DNA of 37,526 bases from a virus, in IMG/VR virus record IMGVR_UViG_3300045286_000091, positions 1 through 37,526 of that record, one strand, 5' to 3'. Below the pieces are notes generated by a model. The model worked only from the letters and a program-made list of their open reading frames with translations. It ran no database searches and was not told where the DNA came from. Position 1 is the first letter of the stretch. Each line of letters begins with the position of its first letter. Positions 37,301-37,526 of this stretch are shown here, one piece after another. The position numbers and the translations under genes were made by a program.

Positions 37301-37526
37301 CCCTGCCGCTCGTACACGTACGGCCTCGGGAGCTTCTTGAGGATCTCCTCGCCGTACCGCTCGACCAGGATCGCCCTCGAGAGCTTCGCGGGCTTGCCGC
37401 CGGGGCCCTTCAAGACGTCGGGGACGTCGACGCCGGCGTCGATCGGGGTCAGACGCTGCAGGTAGTACAGGGCGCGCGGGACGGGGTTCTGGCGCAGCTC
37501 GCGGTCGACCACCAGCTCGATGGCCC
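34297..37526 (-). CDS. Giant gp16-like ejection protein, C-terminal part (runs off right edge)
   Basis: The frame is open to the right edge; the first codons in the window read A-I-E-L-V-V-D-R-E-L, so the N-terminus lies outside. About 1075 residues remain. The region with YRGGYYPLKYD, then LTNHLGSVIHDLTHREAV and later FLKWLTIFYSFFNSVYNRGRAIGFDA resembles large podoviral virion/'polyvalent' proteins (LPD38-like end). Hydrophobic segments lie near the C-terminus (FLWVGQAVLAELL; ILFFPFLCVPFL). The gene is followed by the fibre adaptor with an ATGA overlap, as T7 gp16 is followed by gp17. It is probably the second half of the gene at 1-3780. Confidence 0.8.
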   Translation of the reverse strand, partial: AIELVVDRELRQNPVPRALYYLQRLTPIDAGVDVPDVLKGPGGKPAKLSRAILVERYGEEILKKLPRPYVYERQGGLDPEVVAAAFGFKNGQDLISSLIDSTPLERAKSLEVTKRMKARYPGLFEDAARLRREAVKAAHNDARGTQLLGELRVLARIAGKRSERTGQAMSIDRKRLAADASKYLLGTPIRKIKSYQYLRAERKHAAAAFEAAAKQQWAKAWDEKLLQLWNFQLYRTSVQIEEETGVATRFCFSWTTERRRRALGLAGKNYLDQVDDLLERTEFKPKPISQLERRQTLREWIEEQKAKGLDPIISPKLMDEAYRKSYLDMTPDELYELRDNLKNVVHLASLKNSLLTLKSKRAFETVKTELISSLQANLSDKGLFAVSPDSAKALERALNAIKSGDAALLKIEELVRRADAGNINGAWSRIFFEPFNAAQNAADQLATDLAAKMMEIVEKIDVRSEKFGKEFFIDSIGESMPYQWFLAVALNSGNEQNMQRLIDGKPTPALNWGPEVIEQCLSVLDQSDWDFVQEIWDLLDKELWPKVAALEERLTGVAPPKVEAVGFTRRFKDGTEKTYRGGYYPLKYDHREHGWAARRQLNAGEETGVLFEHNHARAMTPHGHVIKRVENFSEPLALSLGVLTNHLGSVIHDLTHREAVLSAHKIISDPEVRRAMDRYFGPQYAKQFDEWLRGVANDANIDQSNAEKMLIRISRWGRRNNVIVAMGFKATVTLQNFANVFSALEVLGKGGANYLRKGMTRFYVREGGMKTSIELVHSKSKMMKYRFARNERDTRIAIDRIAGRSGLRNEVMRFAMYGCAITDAAIAYPTWLAAYYQALDQEGMTEELAIAEADRKVRLGLGSGAAKDLANVQRNSEFLKWLTIFYSFFNSVYNRGRAIGFDAVQAKREGRLAREFPHLLARTWFLWVGQAVLAELLSGRTPDEDRGEGWVGWSLRKILFFPFLCVPFLRDIANSLETWIAGLPPRDIKYGPIAQVAEQIVDAGKANISLATGSIEADKQYVKRQIRAVGYATGLPVQQPLITGEYLWDVFTGEEDPESFWQFAHDVLFVRRRNR

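Noticed and set aside
1-37526. tRNA genes and CRISPR arrays
   Set aside because: No cloverleaf with a plausible anticodon arm and no regularly spaced repeats were noticed. A covariance-model scan could not be run.

Overview
The window is a GC-rich, almost fully coding tailed-phage genome of podovirus type. The host cannot be read from the sequence; a GC-rich Gram-negative bacterium is an inference. Most genes lie on the minus strand with 4-base (ATGA or GTGA) stop/start overlaps. One short cassette at 23.6-25.5 kb is on the plus strand. The head genes resemble the Bordetella BPP-1 type (Bbp16, Bbp17 and Bbp19-like proteins, connector-type portal). The tail and ejection genes follow the T7 order: tail tubular A, tail tubular B, gp13, gp14, gp15, gp16, gp17 N-domain.

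Layout, in minus-strand transcription order. (1) 18.27-3.8 kb: promoter, terminase small and large subunits, two small genes, portal, three small genes, scaffold, major capsid protein, hairpin, cement protein, small gene, hairpin, tail tubular A and B, gp13-like, two gp14-like paralogues, gp15-like. (2) 3780 to the left edge: the N-terminal 1260 residues of a giant gp16-like ejection protein. The right edge (37526-34297) carries the C-terminal part of what appears to be the same gene. The ends share five bases, and merging them restores one open frame of about 2334 residues, so the window is probably a whole circularised genome cut inside this gene. (3) 34.3-25.5 kb: fibre adaptor (T7 gp17 N-domain), lysis cassette (M15 endolysin, membrane/coiled-coil protein, holin-like protein), a 1736-residue fibre, then five accessory genes including a methyltransferase-like protein. 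(4) 23.6-25.5 kb, plus strand: seven small genes including a ribbon-helix-helix protein, closed by a strong bidirectional hairpin. (5) 23.4-18.6 kb, minus strand: the probable early region. It has two exported proteins, a small zinc protein, a replication-initiator-like protein, a Tad1/Acb2-like signal sponge, a pair of tandem paralogues, several unknowns, a beta-class DNA methyltransferase and a 27-residue membrane peptide, ending at a hairpin just before the terminase promoter.

If the circle is complete, the phage has no recognisable DNA or RNA polymerase, helicase, primase, integrase or repressor. It would then rely on host replication recruited by the initiator-like protein at 21.5-22.3 kb, whose gene contains a two-copy iteron-like repeat. 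The most interesting points are the Tad1-like protein, the rejoining ends, the iteron-like repeat, and an inverted repeat that brackets a promoter and masks the ribosome site of the gene it serves.
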